Origin: Pseudonocardia sp. 73-21 | GTDB taxonomy: Bacteria > Actinomycetota > Actinomycetes > Mycobacteriales > Pseudonocardiaceae | Direction: 5' to 3' | DNA length: 64,000 bases | Assembly (NCBI RefSeq): GCF_001899645.1 | Contig: NZ_MKVV01000027.1 | Location: 1-64,000, forward strand | Shown: in pieces, positions 1 to 8,322 of the stretch | How the letters are laid out: each line of letters starts with the position of its first letter | Position numbering within the stretch: the stretch's first letter is position 1 | Translations under genes and position numbers: made by a program | The notes under the pieces: generated by a model | The model's database searches: none | The model's input: only the letters and a program-made list of their open reading frames with translations | What the model was told of the DNA's origin: nothing

Positions 1-1984
1 TCACCACGGACGTGCGGATGACGATGCTGAGGTCCACCGAGCCGGTGAGCGACAGGTAGCCCAGCGCGCCGGAGTAGACGCCGCGCGGGCCGGCCTCGAG
101 CTCGTCGATGATCTGCATGGTGCGGATCTTCGGGGCGCCGGTCATCGAGCCGCCCGGGAACGCCGCGCGGATGCAGTCCACCGCGGTGACGTCGTCGCGC
201 AGCTGCGCCCGCACCGTGCTGACGAGCTGGTGCACCGTCGCGTACGTCTCGACGTCGAAGATCCTGGGCACCTCGACCGACCCGGGCTTCGCGCAGATGC
301 TCAGGTCGTTGCGCACCAGGTCGACGATCATGAGGTTCTCGGCGCGGTCCTTCTCGCTCCGCGAGAGGTCCTCGACCAGCGCCTGGTCCTCCTCGGGGGT
401 GGCGCCGCGCGGCCGGGTGCCCTTGATCGGCTTCGACTCGACGGCGCCCTCGGCGGAGACGGACAGGAACCGCTCCGGCGAGGTGCTGAGCACCGACAGG
501 TCGCCCATCTTCAGGTACGACGCGAACGGCGCGGGGCTCTCGCGGCGCAGGAACCGGTAGGCCTGCCAGGGGTCGAGGGTGCCCTTGCCGGTGACCATGT
601 TGGTCAGGCAGACCTCGTAGGTCTCGCCGGCGTGGATCGCCCGCTGGCAGTCCTCGATCAGCTCCAGGTAGCGGTTGCGGTCGTGGCGCAGCTTCAGCTC
701 GCCGATCTCCGAGCTGATCTCGGCGGCGCCACGGTCGTCGTCCGCGTCGGCGGGCAGGTTCGCCAGCCGCTCCCAGGTGGCGTGCATCCACTCGTGGGAC
801 GGCATGTCGTCGCCGTCCTCGGCCAGCGCGAGCAGGTGCACCGTGCCGGTGGCGTGGTCCACGACCATGGCGCGGTCGGCGAAGATCATCGCGGCGTCGG
901 GGTCGTTGGAGCGGTGGGCCCGGTCGCCGCCGCACTCGGCCTTGAGCTCGTAGCCGAGGTAGCCGACCCAGCCCAGCGCGAACGAGAACGGCAGGTCCGG
1001 GACGGTGACGTCGAGCGAGCGCAGGTCGGCGTCGAGCCAGTCGTAGAAGCCGCTCCGCACGACGCTCGTGCCCGAGGCGGCGCTGTCTTGCGCCTCCGCG
1101 GGACCGAGCACGTCGGCGCCGGTCAGCGCGATCTCGCCCGTCCACACGTCGGCCTTCGCGACGCGGGCCAGCGGGCCCGACGCGTCGCCGAGGATGGAGA
1201 AGCGGCCGAGGGTGGGGTCCTGCTTGCTGCTGTCGAGCCAGAAGGAGTGCTCGGCGTCGCCGAACAGCTCGCGGAACGCGGTCTCGACCGGCAGCACGAC
1301 CTCGCGGCTCTCGGCCAGCACGGTCAGCCGGCGGAACGGCGCGACCTGGCGGTCGCGGACGGGGATGGCCGGGGCGGTGGCGCCGGCCTCGCGCGGGTGC
1401 TCGGCGCGCCAGGCCCGGGTGAGCTCGGCGAAGTTGCGCAGCAGCTCCATGCCTTGCTCGGTCTGGATCGACTCGGGGTGGAACTGCACGCCCCACGCCG
1501 GGCGGGTGCGGTGCCGCACGCCCATCACGAGGCCGCTCTCGGTGCGCGCCGTGACCTCCAGGTCGGCGGGCACCTTCGTGACCGTCAGCGAGTGGTAGCG
1601 GACGACCCGCAGGGGGTTGGGCAGGCCGGCGAACAGGTCGGCGTCGTCGTGCAGCACGTCGGACTCACGGCCGTGGTACGGCTCGGGGGCGAGGTCCACC
1701 TCGCCGCCCCACATCAACGACAGGCCCTGGTGGCCGAGGCACACGCCGAGCAGCGGAATGGGGGAATGGAGCACGGCCTCGCGGCTGAAACCGAAATCGG
1801 CCTCCCGTCCCGGATGCCCGGGCCCGGGGGAGACCACGACATTGTCGAATGCGTTCAGATCCTCGACGGTCCAGCCGGGTTCGTCGTTGTGCACGACGGT
1901 CGGCTCGCACCCGTTGATCTCGGCCAGATAGTGGGCGAGGTTGTAGGTGAAGGAGTCGTAGTTGTCGATGATCAGCGTTCGCAT
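1..1984 (-). CDS. pabAB: Fused aminodeoxychorismate synthase (PabA-PabB), 3' end cut by the window
   Basis: Makes 4-amino-4-deoxychorismate from chorismate and glutamine for folate synthesis in the cytoplasm. The N-terminal glutamine amidotransferase shows GVCLGHQ (catalytic Cys near residue 81) and FHPES (near 169). The chorismate-binding domain follows, with PIKGTRPRG near residue 519 and GGSMTGAPK near 612. The Lys in PIKGT is the PabB hallmark; anthranilate synthase usually has Ala there, so I prefer PabB to TrpE. The ATG at 1984 follows a GGAAGGGA ribosome site. No stop is reached before base 1, so the last residues are missing. It is divergent from the PabC-like gene at 2349, which supports a folate role. 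Confidence 0.9.
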   Translation of the reverse strand, partial: MRTLIIDNYDSFTYNLAHYLAEINGCEPTVVHNDEPGWTVEDLNAFDNVVVSPGPGHPGREADFGFSREAVLHSPIPLLGVCLGHQGLSLMWGGEVDLAPEPYHGRESDVLHDDADLFAGLPNPLRVVRYHSLTVTKVPADLEVTARTESGLVMGVRHRTRPAWGVQFHPESIQTEQGMELLRNFAELTRAWRAEHPREAGATAPAIPVRDRQVAPFRRLTVLAESREVVLPVETAFRELFGDAEHSFWLDSSKQDPTLGRFSILGDASGPLARVAKADVWTGEIALTGADVLGPAEAQDSAASGTSVVRSGFYDWLDADLRSLDVTVPDLPFSFALGWVGYLGYELKAECGGDRAHRSNDPDAAMIFADRAMVVDHATGTVHLLALAEDGDDMPSHEWMHATWERLANLPADADDDRGAAEISSEIGELKLRHDRNRYLELIEDCQRAIHAGETYEVCLTNMVTGKGTLDPWQAYRFLRRESPAPFASYLKMGDLSVLSTSPERFLSVSAEGAVESKPIKGTRPRGATPEEDQALVEDLSRSEKDRAENLMIVDLVRNDLSICAKPGSVEVPRIFDVETYATVHQLVSTVRAQLRDDVTAVDCIRAAFPGGSMTGAPKIRTMQIIDELEAGPRGVYSGALGYLSLTGSVDLSIVIRTSVV

Positions 1985-2348
1985 GCCGTCCCTTCCAGGG
2001 AGCTCGGTGAAACGGTCGAGCACCGCCGGGGCCCGGGAGGTGATGGGTCGCGAGGCGGGGAGCAAACCTCGTGACCTGTACGGGAGCGGTCCGGGCGCGG
2101 TCCTGCGGGCTCTACACGGTCGCCTCACTAACCCCGGTGGCGACGCCTGCCTCAGCATGGCCGTCGCTCATCACGCAGGTCCTCCCGTCGGCGGTGACGG
2201 GCAGGAGAAGGCGGTGGAACGGCGTCACCGTATCGTGGTTGGATCAGTGCGCGCGACGGGGTCCCTTCTGTTCCCGGTTCGGTGGGGGTTCATTCTTCTC
2301 CCACGCCAGGGGCGGAAATTGACCGGACAACTTCCAGGGAGCGCAGGC
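1985..2348. other. Divergent intergenic region between pabAB and the pabC-like gene
   Basis: This 364-base stretch separates two divergently transcribed folate genes and should hold both promoters. I see a ribosome site on each side (GGAAGGGA on the minus strand before 1984, CAGGGAG on the plus strand near 2335). I found no convincing palindrome, riboswitch or attenuator. Open frames crossing it have no recognisable content. Confidence 0.5.
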
Positions 2349-3098
2349 ATGGTCGAGGACGTTCTCGTCTGGGACGGATCGGGCCTGCGGCCCGCCGATG
2401 CGGGCACGGACCTGCTGGTCGCCGACTCCTGGCTCGTGGACGACGGCGCGATCGCCGGGCTGGGGCACCACCGGGACCGCTTCGTCACGGCGTGTCGCGC
2501 CGCGGGCGTGTCCGCCGGCGCGTTCTTCGACGCCGTCCCGGCCCACCTGCCGACGCACGGGCGGCTGTTCCCCCGCGTCGAGCTCGGGGCGGGGGCCGAG
2601 CTGCGGCTGCGGGTCCGGCCCGCGCCCCCGACCGGCACCGAGGTCGTGCTCGCCCCGCACCCCGGGCCCGACCCGCGCGTCGCCCCGCGCACCAAGGGGC
2701 CCGACCTCGTGATGCTGGGCGGCGTGCGGGCGCGGGCGGCGGAGCTGGGTGCGGGGGAGGCCGTGCTCTGCACCGCCGACGGCACGCTGCTGGAGGGTGC
2801 CTACAGCGCGGTCGTCTGGTGGCGGGGCGATGTGCTGTGCGTTCCGGCCGCTGACCTGCCGGTTCTCGACAGCGTGACGCGCCGGAGGATCGTCGACGAG
2901 GCCGCCCGCCGAGGGGTCGAGGTGCGGCGCGAGCGGGTCGTCCCGGCCGACCTCGACGGCCTGGAGACCTGGTCGCTCAGCGCCCTGCACGGCATCCGGG
3001 CCGTCACCGGCTGGCGGGGCTGCGCGGTGACAGCCGGAGCGGTCGAGCGGGCGGAGACGTGGCGCGGCTACCTGGCCGCCGAGCTCACGTCCGTCTGA
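2349..3098 (+). CDS. pabC: Class IV aminotransferase, likely aminodeoxychorismate lyase
   Basis: A 249-residue PLP-dependent fold-type IV protein. The likely reaction is release of pyruvate from aminodeoxychorismate to give p-aminobenzoate, inferred mainly from the head-to-head pabAB neighbour. The Lys in TKGPD (residue 116) fits the PLP-binding Lys, and LLEGAYSAV near 147-155 fits the family's conserved Glu region. The ATG at 2349 is preceded by AGGGAG. An upstream in-frame extension exists but has no ribosome site and no family similarity. Substrate choice within class IV (branched-chain or D-amino-acid transaminase versus lyase) cannot be settled from motifs. Confidence 0.75.
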   Translation: MVEDVLVWDGSGLRPADAGTDLLVADSWLVDDGAIAGLGHHRDRFVTACRAAGVSAGAFFDAVPAHLPTHGRLFPRVELGAGAELRLRVRPAPPTGTEVVLAPHPGPDPRVAPRTKGPDLVMLGGVRARAAELGAGEAVLCTADGTLLEGAYSAVVWWRGDVLCVPAADLPVLDSVTRRRIVDEAARRGVEVRRERVVPADLDGLETWSLSALHGIRAVTGWRGCAVTAGAVERAETWRGYLAAELTSV

Positions 3099-3109
3099 GG
3101 TTGCCTCAG
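3095..3109. terminator. Small hairpin containing both convergent stop codons
   Basis: CTGAGG (3095-3100) pairs with CCTCAG (3104-3109) around a TTG loop. The stop of the pabC-like gene lies in one arm and the stop of the convergent transporter gene in the other. The stem is only 6 bp with no T-run, so terminator function is a weak inference. Confidence 0.35.
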
Positions 3110-4290
3110 GCGTCCGCCTTTTCGACGACCGGTGTCGCCGACGTCGCCCGGAGGTCGCGGCGGAACGTCTCGGGCGCCTTCCAGACCGACACCATCGTGA
3201 TCAGTGCTCCGACCATCACGTAGCCGGCGACGAGCGGCCAGCGCGTGCCGCCCGGTCCGGCCAGCGCCGTCGCGATGAACGGGGTGAGCCCGCCCGCCAG
3301 GATCGACGCGATCTCGCGGCCCGCCGCGGCCCCCGTGTAGCGGCGGTCGGCGGGGAACAGTTCCGCGAAGAACGCGGGCTGGATCGCGTTGATGGCATTG
3401 TGCCCGACGTTCAGGACGAGGACGTATCCGAGTGTGATCAGCAGGAACGACCCCGACTGCAGCATTCCGAAGAACGGGAACGCCATCACGAACACCACCG
3501 CGGCGCCGAAGAAGTAGACGGGCCGGCGCCCGACGCGGTCGGAGATGGTGGCGAACACCCCGTGGGCCACGAACGCGAGCACCGACGCGATGAGGATCGC
3601 GGTGTTGAGGACGCTCTTGTCGATCCCGAGCGCCGTGCTGCCGTAGGACAGCGCGAACACGGTCAGCAGGAAGTAGGGCAGCGCCTCGGCGAAGCGCAGA
3701 CCGATGATCAGCAGCAGGTTGCGCCGGTCGTCGACGAAGGTGGCACGGATGGTGCCGCGCTGCTTCACGGCCGGCCGCACCGGGGCGACGGCGTCGGTGA
3801 ACACCGGGCTCTCGTGCAGCGTGCGCCGCATCCAGAACGTCACGACGAGGATCACGGCCGAGAGCAGGAACGGCACCCGCCAGCCCCAGCTGAGCAGCTG
3901 GTCCTGCGGCAGCGTGTAGACCCAGGCGAAGACGCCGGTGATGAGGATCTGCGCGGAGAAGTCGCCGGTGTTGGGCCAGGCGCTGAAGAACCCGCGCCGC
4001 TCCGGGGGCGCCGACTCCAGCACGATGATCATCGAGCCGCCCCACTCGCCGCCGACCGCGAAGCCCTGCACGAGGCGCAGGAGCACGAGCAGCAGCGGGG
4101 CGAACACGCCGATCGTCGCGGCGCCGGGCAGCAGCCCGATGAGGATCGTCGACAGGCCCATCACGGTGAGCGTGATGAGCAGCGTCGACTTGCGGCCGGC
4201 GAGGTCGCCGCGGCGGCCGAAGAACAGCCCGCCGAGCGGCCGCGCGAGGAAGCCGACGGCGAACGTGCCGAACGCGGCGATTGTGGCCAC
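3106..4290 (-). CDS. MFS transporter, metabolite:H+ symporter type, short at the N-terminus
   Basis: A 394-residue membrane protein of the shikimate/proline/citrate symporter branch of the MFS. Motif A (GRRGDLAGRK) begins near residue 24 and is followed by about ten hydrophobic segments. Family members normally have some 50-60 more residues carrying TM1 and a conserved EWYDF-like segment; these are absent. The frame opens with GTG at 4290, only a few bases from a GntR-type palindrome and with no ribosome site, so translation may be leaderless or the gene may have lost its 5' end. It is divergent from the GntR gene at 4373 and may import the substrate of that cluster if functional. Confidence 0.7.
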   Translation of the reverse strand: MATIAAFGTFAVGFLARPLGGLFFGRRGDLAGRKSTLLITLTVMGLSTILIGLLPGAATIGVFAPLLLVLLRLVQGFAVGGEWGGSMIIVLESAPPERRGFFSAWPNTGDFSAQILITGVFAWVYTLPQDQLLSWGWRVPFLLSAVILVVTFWMRRTLHESPVFTDAVAPVRPAVKQRGTIRATFVDDRRNLLLIIGLRFAEALPYFLLTVFALSYGSTALGIDKSVLNTAILIASVLAFVAHGVFATISDRVGRRPVYFFGAAVVFVMAFPFFGMLQSGSFLLITLGYVLVLNVGHNAINAIQPAFFAELFPADRRYTGAAAGREIASILAGGLTPFIATALAGPGGTRWPLVAGYVMVGALITMVSVWKAPETFRRDLRATSATPVVEKADA

Positions 4291-4294
4291 GTTT

Positions 4295-4306
4295 ACGGTT
4301 AACCGT
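4295..4306. promoter_or_regulatory. Palindrome ACGGTTAACCGT, candidate GntR operator
   Basis: A perfect 12-base palindrome between the divergent transporter and GntR genes, two bases from a second longer palindrome with the same ACGGT ends. Binding by the GntR protein encoded at 4373 is inferred from position and the paired arrangement. Confidence 0.6.
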
Positions 4307-4308
4307 CA

Positions 4309-4326
4309 ACGGTCAACGTTGACCGT
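4309..4326. promoter_or_regulatory. Perfect 18-base palindrome, candidate GntR operator
   Basis: ACGGTCAACGTTGACCGT reads identically on both strands. It lies 19 bases upstream of the MFS start on one side and about 46 bases upstream of the GntR start on the other, so one bound dimer could repress both directions. Confidence 0.7.
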
Positions 4327-4372
4327 CGACCGGGCGGGCCCTAGGCTGGTGTCACCGAGCAAGGGAGTCCCG

Positions 4373-5035
4373 ATGATCGTCACCCCGGTCCGTCAGCCGC
4401 CGCTCGGCGAGCAGCTGCTCGGCCAGCTGCGGGCACTGATCGTGCGGGGCGAGCTCGCCGAGGGCACGCACCTGGTCGAGGGCTGGATGGCCGAGCGGTT
4501 CGGCGTCAGCCGCGGCCCGGTCCGGGATGCGTTGAAGCAGCTGGAGATCGAGGGCCTGGTCGAGACGCGCAAGCGCGGCGTCTCGGTCCGGGGGCTCACC
4601 GACACCGACATCGTCGAGCTCTACGCCGTGCGCGGCGCGCTCGAGACGTTGGCGGTGCGCGAGGTGATCGCGCGGGCGGCGGAGGCCGACTGGGCGCCGC
4701 TCGACGACGCCGTCGCCGTGATGCGCGAGGCGGCCGCCGCGGCCGACCCGGTCCGGTTCGGCGCCGCCGACCTCGACTTCCACAGCGGCTTCTACGCGAT
4801 CGCGGCCAACCGCAGGCTCGCGTCCACGTGGGCGCTGCACCGGCCGCTGTTCGCCGCGATGCTGGCGGTGACCAACACCGACCGCGACCTCGCCCCCGTC
4901 GCCCAGGACCACGCCGACCTGTCGGCGGTGGTCCGCTCCGGGGAGGTGGAGCCGGCGCTGGCCGCGCTGGCCGTGCACCTCGACGGCTCCTGCTCGCGCA
5001 TGCGGGCCTTCATGGCCACCCGCTCGGCCGCCTGA
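4373..5035 (+). CDS. GntR family (FadR/FCD type) transcriptional regulator
   Basis: A 220-residue regulator with an N-terminal winged helix (residues about 10-75, including RFGVSRGPVRDALKQLE) and a C-terminal all-helical FCD effector domain. The ATG at 4373 follows AAGGGAG. It heads the aldolase-sialidase-isomerase-kinase run and is divergent from the MFS gene, with two palindromes between. The effector is probably a sugar acid or sugar handled by the cluster, which is inference. Confidence 0.88.
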   Translation: MIVTPVRQPPLGEQLLGQLRALIVRGELAEGTHLVEGWMAERFGVSRGPVRDALKQLEIEGLVETRKRGVSVRGLTDTDIVELYAVRGALETLAVREVIARAAEADWAPLDDAVAVMREAAAAADPVRFGAADLDFHSGFYAIAANRRLASTWALHRPLFAAMLAVTNTDRDLAPVAQDHADLSAVVRSGEVEPALAALAVHLDGSCSRMRAFMATRSAA

Positions 5036-5051
5036 ATCCTCCGACCCGACG

Positions 5052-5921
5052 ATGCGAGGCCCCACCGTGCCCGAAGTGCTCTCCGCCGTCCCCACCCTCT
5101 TCGACGACGCCGGCGAGGTCGACCTCGCCGCCACCGCCGCCCACCACGCCTGGCTGCACGGCCGCGTCGACGGCGTGTTCGTCGCCGGCACCACCGGCGA
5201 GTTCCCGGCGCTGGACCGCACCGAGCGCCGCGCCCTCGCGTCGGCCGCGCTGGACGTCTTCGGCCCCGAGCACGTCGTCGTGCACGTCGGCGCCGCCAGC
5301 ACCCGCGACACGATGGCCCTGACCCGCGACGCCGTGGCCCTGGGCGTGCGCCGCCTCGCCGTGCTCACGCCGTACTACCTGCCCGCCGACGTCGACGCGG
5401 TCACGCGGCACTTCGCGGCGACGACGGCCGCGGCCGGCCCCGCGGCGGTGTACGGGTACCTGTTCACCGAGCGCAGCGGCGTCACCGTCACGCCGTCGGA
5501 GTTCGGGCGGATCGCGGCCGAGACCGGGCTGGCCGGGGCCAAGCTCTCCGGGGCCGCCAACGACCGCGTGGGGGAGTACATCGAGGCCCTGCCCGCCGGT
5601 GGGCGGTTGTGGTCGGGCGCCGACACCACGCTCGCCGCGGTGGTACGGGCCGGCGGCGCGGGCATCGTGTCCGGGCTGTCGGCGGCGTTCCCGGAACCGT
5701 TCATGGCGCTGGCTGCCGCCGGGGACGCCGGTGACGCGGAGGCCGAGCGGGAGGCCCAGGCGCAGGCCGACGCCGTGCTCGCCGCGCTGCGGGGATCGGT
5801 GGAGGGCATCAAGTACGCGCTGGCGCTGCTCGGCCACGGCAACGGCGCGCTGCGCATGACCTCGCCCGCCGTCCCGGACCCGGAGGCGATCGCCCGGCTC
5901 GTGCCGGCCGCGGTGTCGTGA
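5052..5921 (+). CDS. Dihydrodipicolinate synthase / N-acetylneuraminate lyase family aldolase
   Basis: A 289-residue TIM-barrel class I aldolase. GTTGEF (46-51) is the family's substrate carboxylate motif, AKLSG holds the Schiff-base Lys at 164, and a Tyr of YGY (134-136) fits the proton shuttle. The context (sialidase-like protein, sugar isomerase, sugar kinase, GntR regulator) points to cleavage or formation of a 2-keto-3-deoxy sugar acid rather than lysine synthesis. The start is ATG at 5052; GTG at 5067 is an alternative. It overlaps the next gene by GTGA, which suggests translational coupling. Exact substrate unknown. Confidence 0.82.
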   Translation: MRGPTVPEVLSAVPTLFDDAGEVDLAATAAHHAWLHGRVDGVFVAGTTGEFPALDRTERRALASAALDVFGPEHVVVHVGAASTRDTMALTRDAVALGVRRLAVLTPYYLPADVDAVTRHFAATTAAAGPAAVYGYLFTERSGVTVTPSEFGRIAAETGLAGAKLSGAANDRVGEYIEALPAGGRLWSGADTTLAAVVRAGGAGIVSGLSAAFPEPFMALAAAGDAGDAEAEREAQAQADAVLAALRGSVEGIKYALALLGHGNGALRMTSPAVPDPEAIARLVPAAVS

Positions 5922-6685
5922 AGCGCGAGTTCCTCACCCTGGACGACCCGCGCTGGACGCAGTGCCACGCCGGCACCGTCGCGGCGGTGGACGACCGGCC
6001 CGTCGCCGCCTGGTTCGCCGGCACCCGGGAGGGCACGCCGGACAACCGGATCGTCGTCTGGCGCGACGGCTCGACCCACGTGCTCGACACCGGCCGCGAC
6101 GTCGCCCACTGGAACCCCGTGCTGGCCCCCGGCCCGGCCGACGACCTGTGGCTGTTCCTGAAGGTGGGCCCGCGCATCTCGGAGTGGACCACGCTCGTCA
6201 CGCACTCCGACGACGGCGGCGTCACGTGGGACCGGGCGCGCGAGCTCGTGCCCGGCGACGCGTCCGGCGGGCGGGGCCCGGTGAGGAACCCGCCGCTCGT
6301 GACGCCCGGCGGCCTGTGGCTCGCGCCCGGATCCGTGGAGCGGTGGGGCGGGCCGGTCCGGTGGGACCCGTTCGTCGACGTCTCCTCCGACGGCGGCACC
6401 ACCTGGCTGCGCGCGCCGATCCCCGTCGACCACGCCGCGCTGACCGGCGCCGGACACATCCAACCGACGCTCTGGTGGGGCCGCGCTGGTGCTCGACGCC
6501 GGCGACGGGGAGGCCGGGTCGGGCCTCCGGCCGGGGACGGCGGCGTCGTCACCGACGGCGTCGGCGAGTACTCCTACCCGTCCGCGGTCCTGGACGGAGA
6601 TCTTCTTCTCGTGACCTACACCTGGCAGCGTCGTGGCATCGTGCTCGTGACGCTGCCGATCACCGATCTGGAGGACGCACAGTGA
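5918..6685 (+). CDS. Sialidase / BNR-repeat family protein, shortened and altered in the middle
   Basis: A 255-residue protein with sialidase-like features: an N-terminal CHAGT...AAWFAG segment, BNR/Asp-box-like stretches SDDGGVTW and SSDGGTTW, and a C-terminal GEYSYPSAVL...TYTWQRR block. Family members of this type are usually about 330-380 residues. Between HIQPTLW and GEYSYP there is a 30-residue basic, low-complexity stretch where the remaining propeller blades should be, consistent with an internal deletion with frame disturbance. No signal peptide is visible, so it is probably cytoplasmic. The GTG start overlaps the aldolase stop and its own stop overlaps the next start. Activity is doubtful. 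Confidence 0.65.
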   Translation: MKREFLTLDDPRWTQCHAGTVAAVDDRPVAAWFAGTREGTPDNRIVVWRDGSTHVLDTGRDVAHWNPVLAPGPADDLWLFLKVGPRISEWTTLVTHSDDGGVTWDRARELVPGDASGGRGPVRNPPLVTPGGLWLAPGSVERWGGPVRWDPFVDVSSDGGTTWLRAPIPVDHAALTGAGHIQPTLWWGRAGARRRRRGGRVGPPAGDGGVVTDGVGEYSYPSAVLDGDLLLVTYTWQRRGIVLVTLPITDLEDAQ

Positions 6686-8322
6686 CGATGTCCGGGACGT
6701 ACGCCCTGCCCGCCACCCGTCCCGAGCCGACGGCGCCGCCGCGCACCGCGTACATGGTCGCGAGCGGCGACCTGCGCCCCGCGGCCAACGCCGCCGGCTG
6801 GCCCGCGCAGGAGGCGCTGGAGAAGGCGGTCAGCTCCGCGTTCGCGGACCTGGGCTGGACGGTGGTCAAGGCCCACGACACGTTCATCGCGAGCCAGCGT
6901 CAGGGCCTGGAGGTGTTCGCCACCATCCCGCCGGACGCGCCGCTGATCGTCGCGGAGGCCGTGTGGCAGTACAGCCACCACGTGCTCGCCGGGCTGCGCA
7001 CCCACCGCGGCCCGATCCTGACCGTCGCCAACTTCGACGGCACCTGGCCCGGCCTGGTCGGGCTGCTCGGCCTCAACGCGGGCCTGACCAAGATGGGGCG
7101 GGAGTACTCCACGATCTGGTCGGTGGACTTCACCGACCGCTACTTCCTCGACGCCCTGGCGACATGGGTGGCCGGGGAGCCGATCGTCCACGACGCGTCG
7201 CACGTGCGCCCGCTGCCGTCGCTCGCGGCGTCGCCCGAGAAGGAGCTGGGCGTCGCGCTGGCCGAGCAGCTGCTCACCGAGAAGGCCATCGTCGGCGTGT
7301 TCGACGAGGGCTGCATGGGCATGTACAACGCGATCATCGACGACGAGCTGCTCAACCCGCTCGGCATCTACAAGGAACGGCTGTCGCAGAGCGCGCTGTT
7401 CGCCGAGATGCGGCGCGTCTCCGACGACGAGGCGACGGCGACCCGGACGTGGCTCGAGGACGCCGGGATGACGTTCCGCACCGGTCCCGACGACGCCACC
7501 GAGCTCACCGACGGCCAACTCCACGAGCAGATGAAGATGTACGTGGCCGCGCTGCGGATCGCCGACGACTTCGGCCTCGACGCCGTCGGCATCCAGTACC
7601 AGCAGGGCCTCAAGGACCTCGCGCCCGCGTCCGACCTGCCGGAAGGGCTGCTCAACAACGTCGCCCGGCCGCCGGTCACCAGCCGCGACGGCTCCCGCGT
7701 GCTCTACGACGGCGTCGCGCTGCCGCACTTCAACGAGGACGACGAGGGGGTGGCCGTCGACGCGCTGGTCACCAACCGCGTCTGGACGGCGATGGGCCTG
7801 GACCCGGCCACGACGCTGCACGACGTGCGCTGGGGTGAGCAGTACGGGGACGACTTCGTCTGGGTCTACGAGATCTCCGGCTCCGTGCCGCCGTCGCACC
7901 TCACCGGCGGCTACGAGGGCGCCACCAGCTGGCGGCAGAACCCCGTCTACTTCCCGGCGGGGGGCGGCACGATCAAGGGCGTCTCGCGGCCGGGGGAGAT
8001 CGTGTGGTCGCGGCTCTACATCGCCCCGAACACGAACGGCGCTGCCCGCCTGCACCTCGACATCGGGCGCGCGTCGGTCGTCGAGCTGCCGGAGGAGGAG
8101 ACCGAGCGGCGCTGGGCGGCCACCAACCCGGAGTGGCCGATCGCCCACGTCGTCACGCACGGGGTGAGCCGCGACCAGTTCATGGCGCGGCACAAGGCGA
8201 ACCACGTGCAGATCGTCTATGCGCCCGACCCGACGTCCGCCGACGCCGGTCTGGTCGCCAAGGCCGCCTTCTTCGACCGGCTCGGCGTCGCCGTGCACCT
8301 GTGCGGGGACGTGCGGGTGTGA
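6682..8322 (+). CDS. L-fucose/L-arabinose isomerase family protein
   Basis: A 546-residue cytoplasmic protein of the fucose isomerase superfamily, which interconverts aldose and ketose sugars with a divalent metal. Recognisable blocks include LTVANFDGTWPGLVG near residue 115, GVFDEGCMGMYNAI near 212 and a C-terminal HANHVQIVYAP-like segment (KANHVQIVYAP). I chose GTG at 6682 because it lies 7 bases after GGAGG and overlaps the upstream stop by four bases; ATG at 6688 is an alternative. Its place between an aldolase and an FGGY kinase fits an isomerase-kinase-aldolase sugar pathway. The sugar is not determined. Confidence 0.75.
   Translation: MTMSGTYALPATRPEPTAPPRTAYMVASGDLRPAANAAGWPAQEALEKAVSSAFADLGWTVVKAHDTFIASQRQGLEVFATIPPDAPLIVAEAVWQYSHHVLAGLRTHRGPILTVANFDGTWPGLVGLLGLNAGLTKMGREYSTIWSVDFTDRYFLDALATWVAGEPIVHDASHVRPLPSLAASPEKELGVALAEQLLTEKAIVGVFDEGCMGMYNAIIDDELLNPLGIYKERLSQSALFAEMRRVSDDEATATRTWLEDAGMTFRTGPDDATELTDGQLHEQMKMYVAALRIADDFGLDAVGIQYQQGLKDLAPASDLPEGLLNNVARPPVTSRDGSRVLYDGVALPHFNEDDEGVAVDALVTNRVWTAMGLDPATTLHDVRWGEQYGDDFVWVYEISGSVPPSHLTGGYEGATSWRQNPVYFPAGGGTIKGVSRPGEIVWSRLYIAPNTNGAARLHLDIGRASVVELPEEETERRWAATNPEWPIAHVVTHGVSRDQFMARHKANHVQIVYAPDPTSADAGLVAKAAFFDRLGVAVHLCGDVRV

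Noticed and set aside
1..1984. Anthranilate synthase (TrpE-TrpG fusion)
   Set aside because: The PIKGT motif has the PabB Lys rather than the TrpE Ala, and a PabC-like gene is next door.
230..2074. 614-residue plus-strand ORF
   Set aside because: Low-complexity antisense shadow of pabAB, with no family features.
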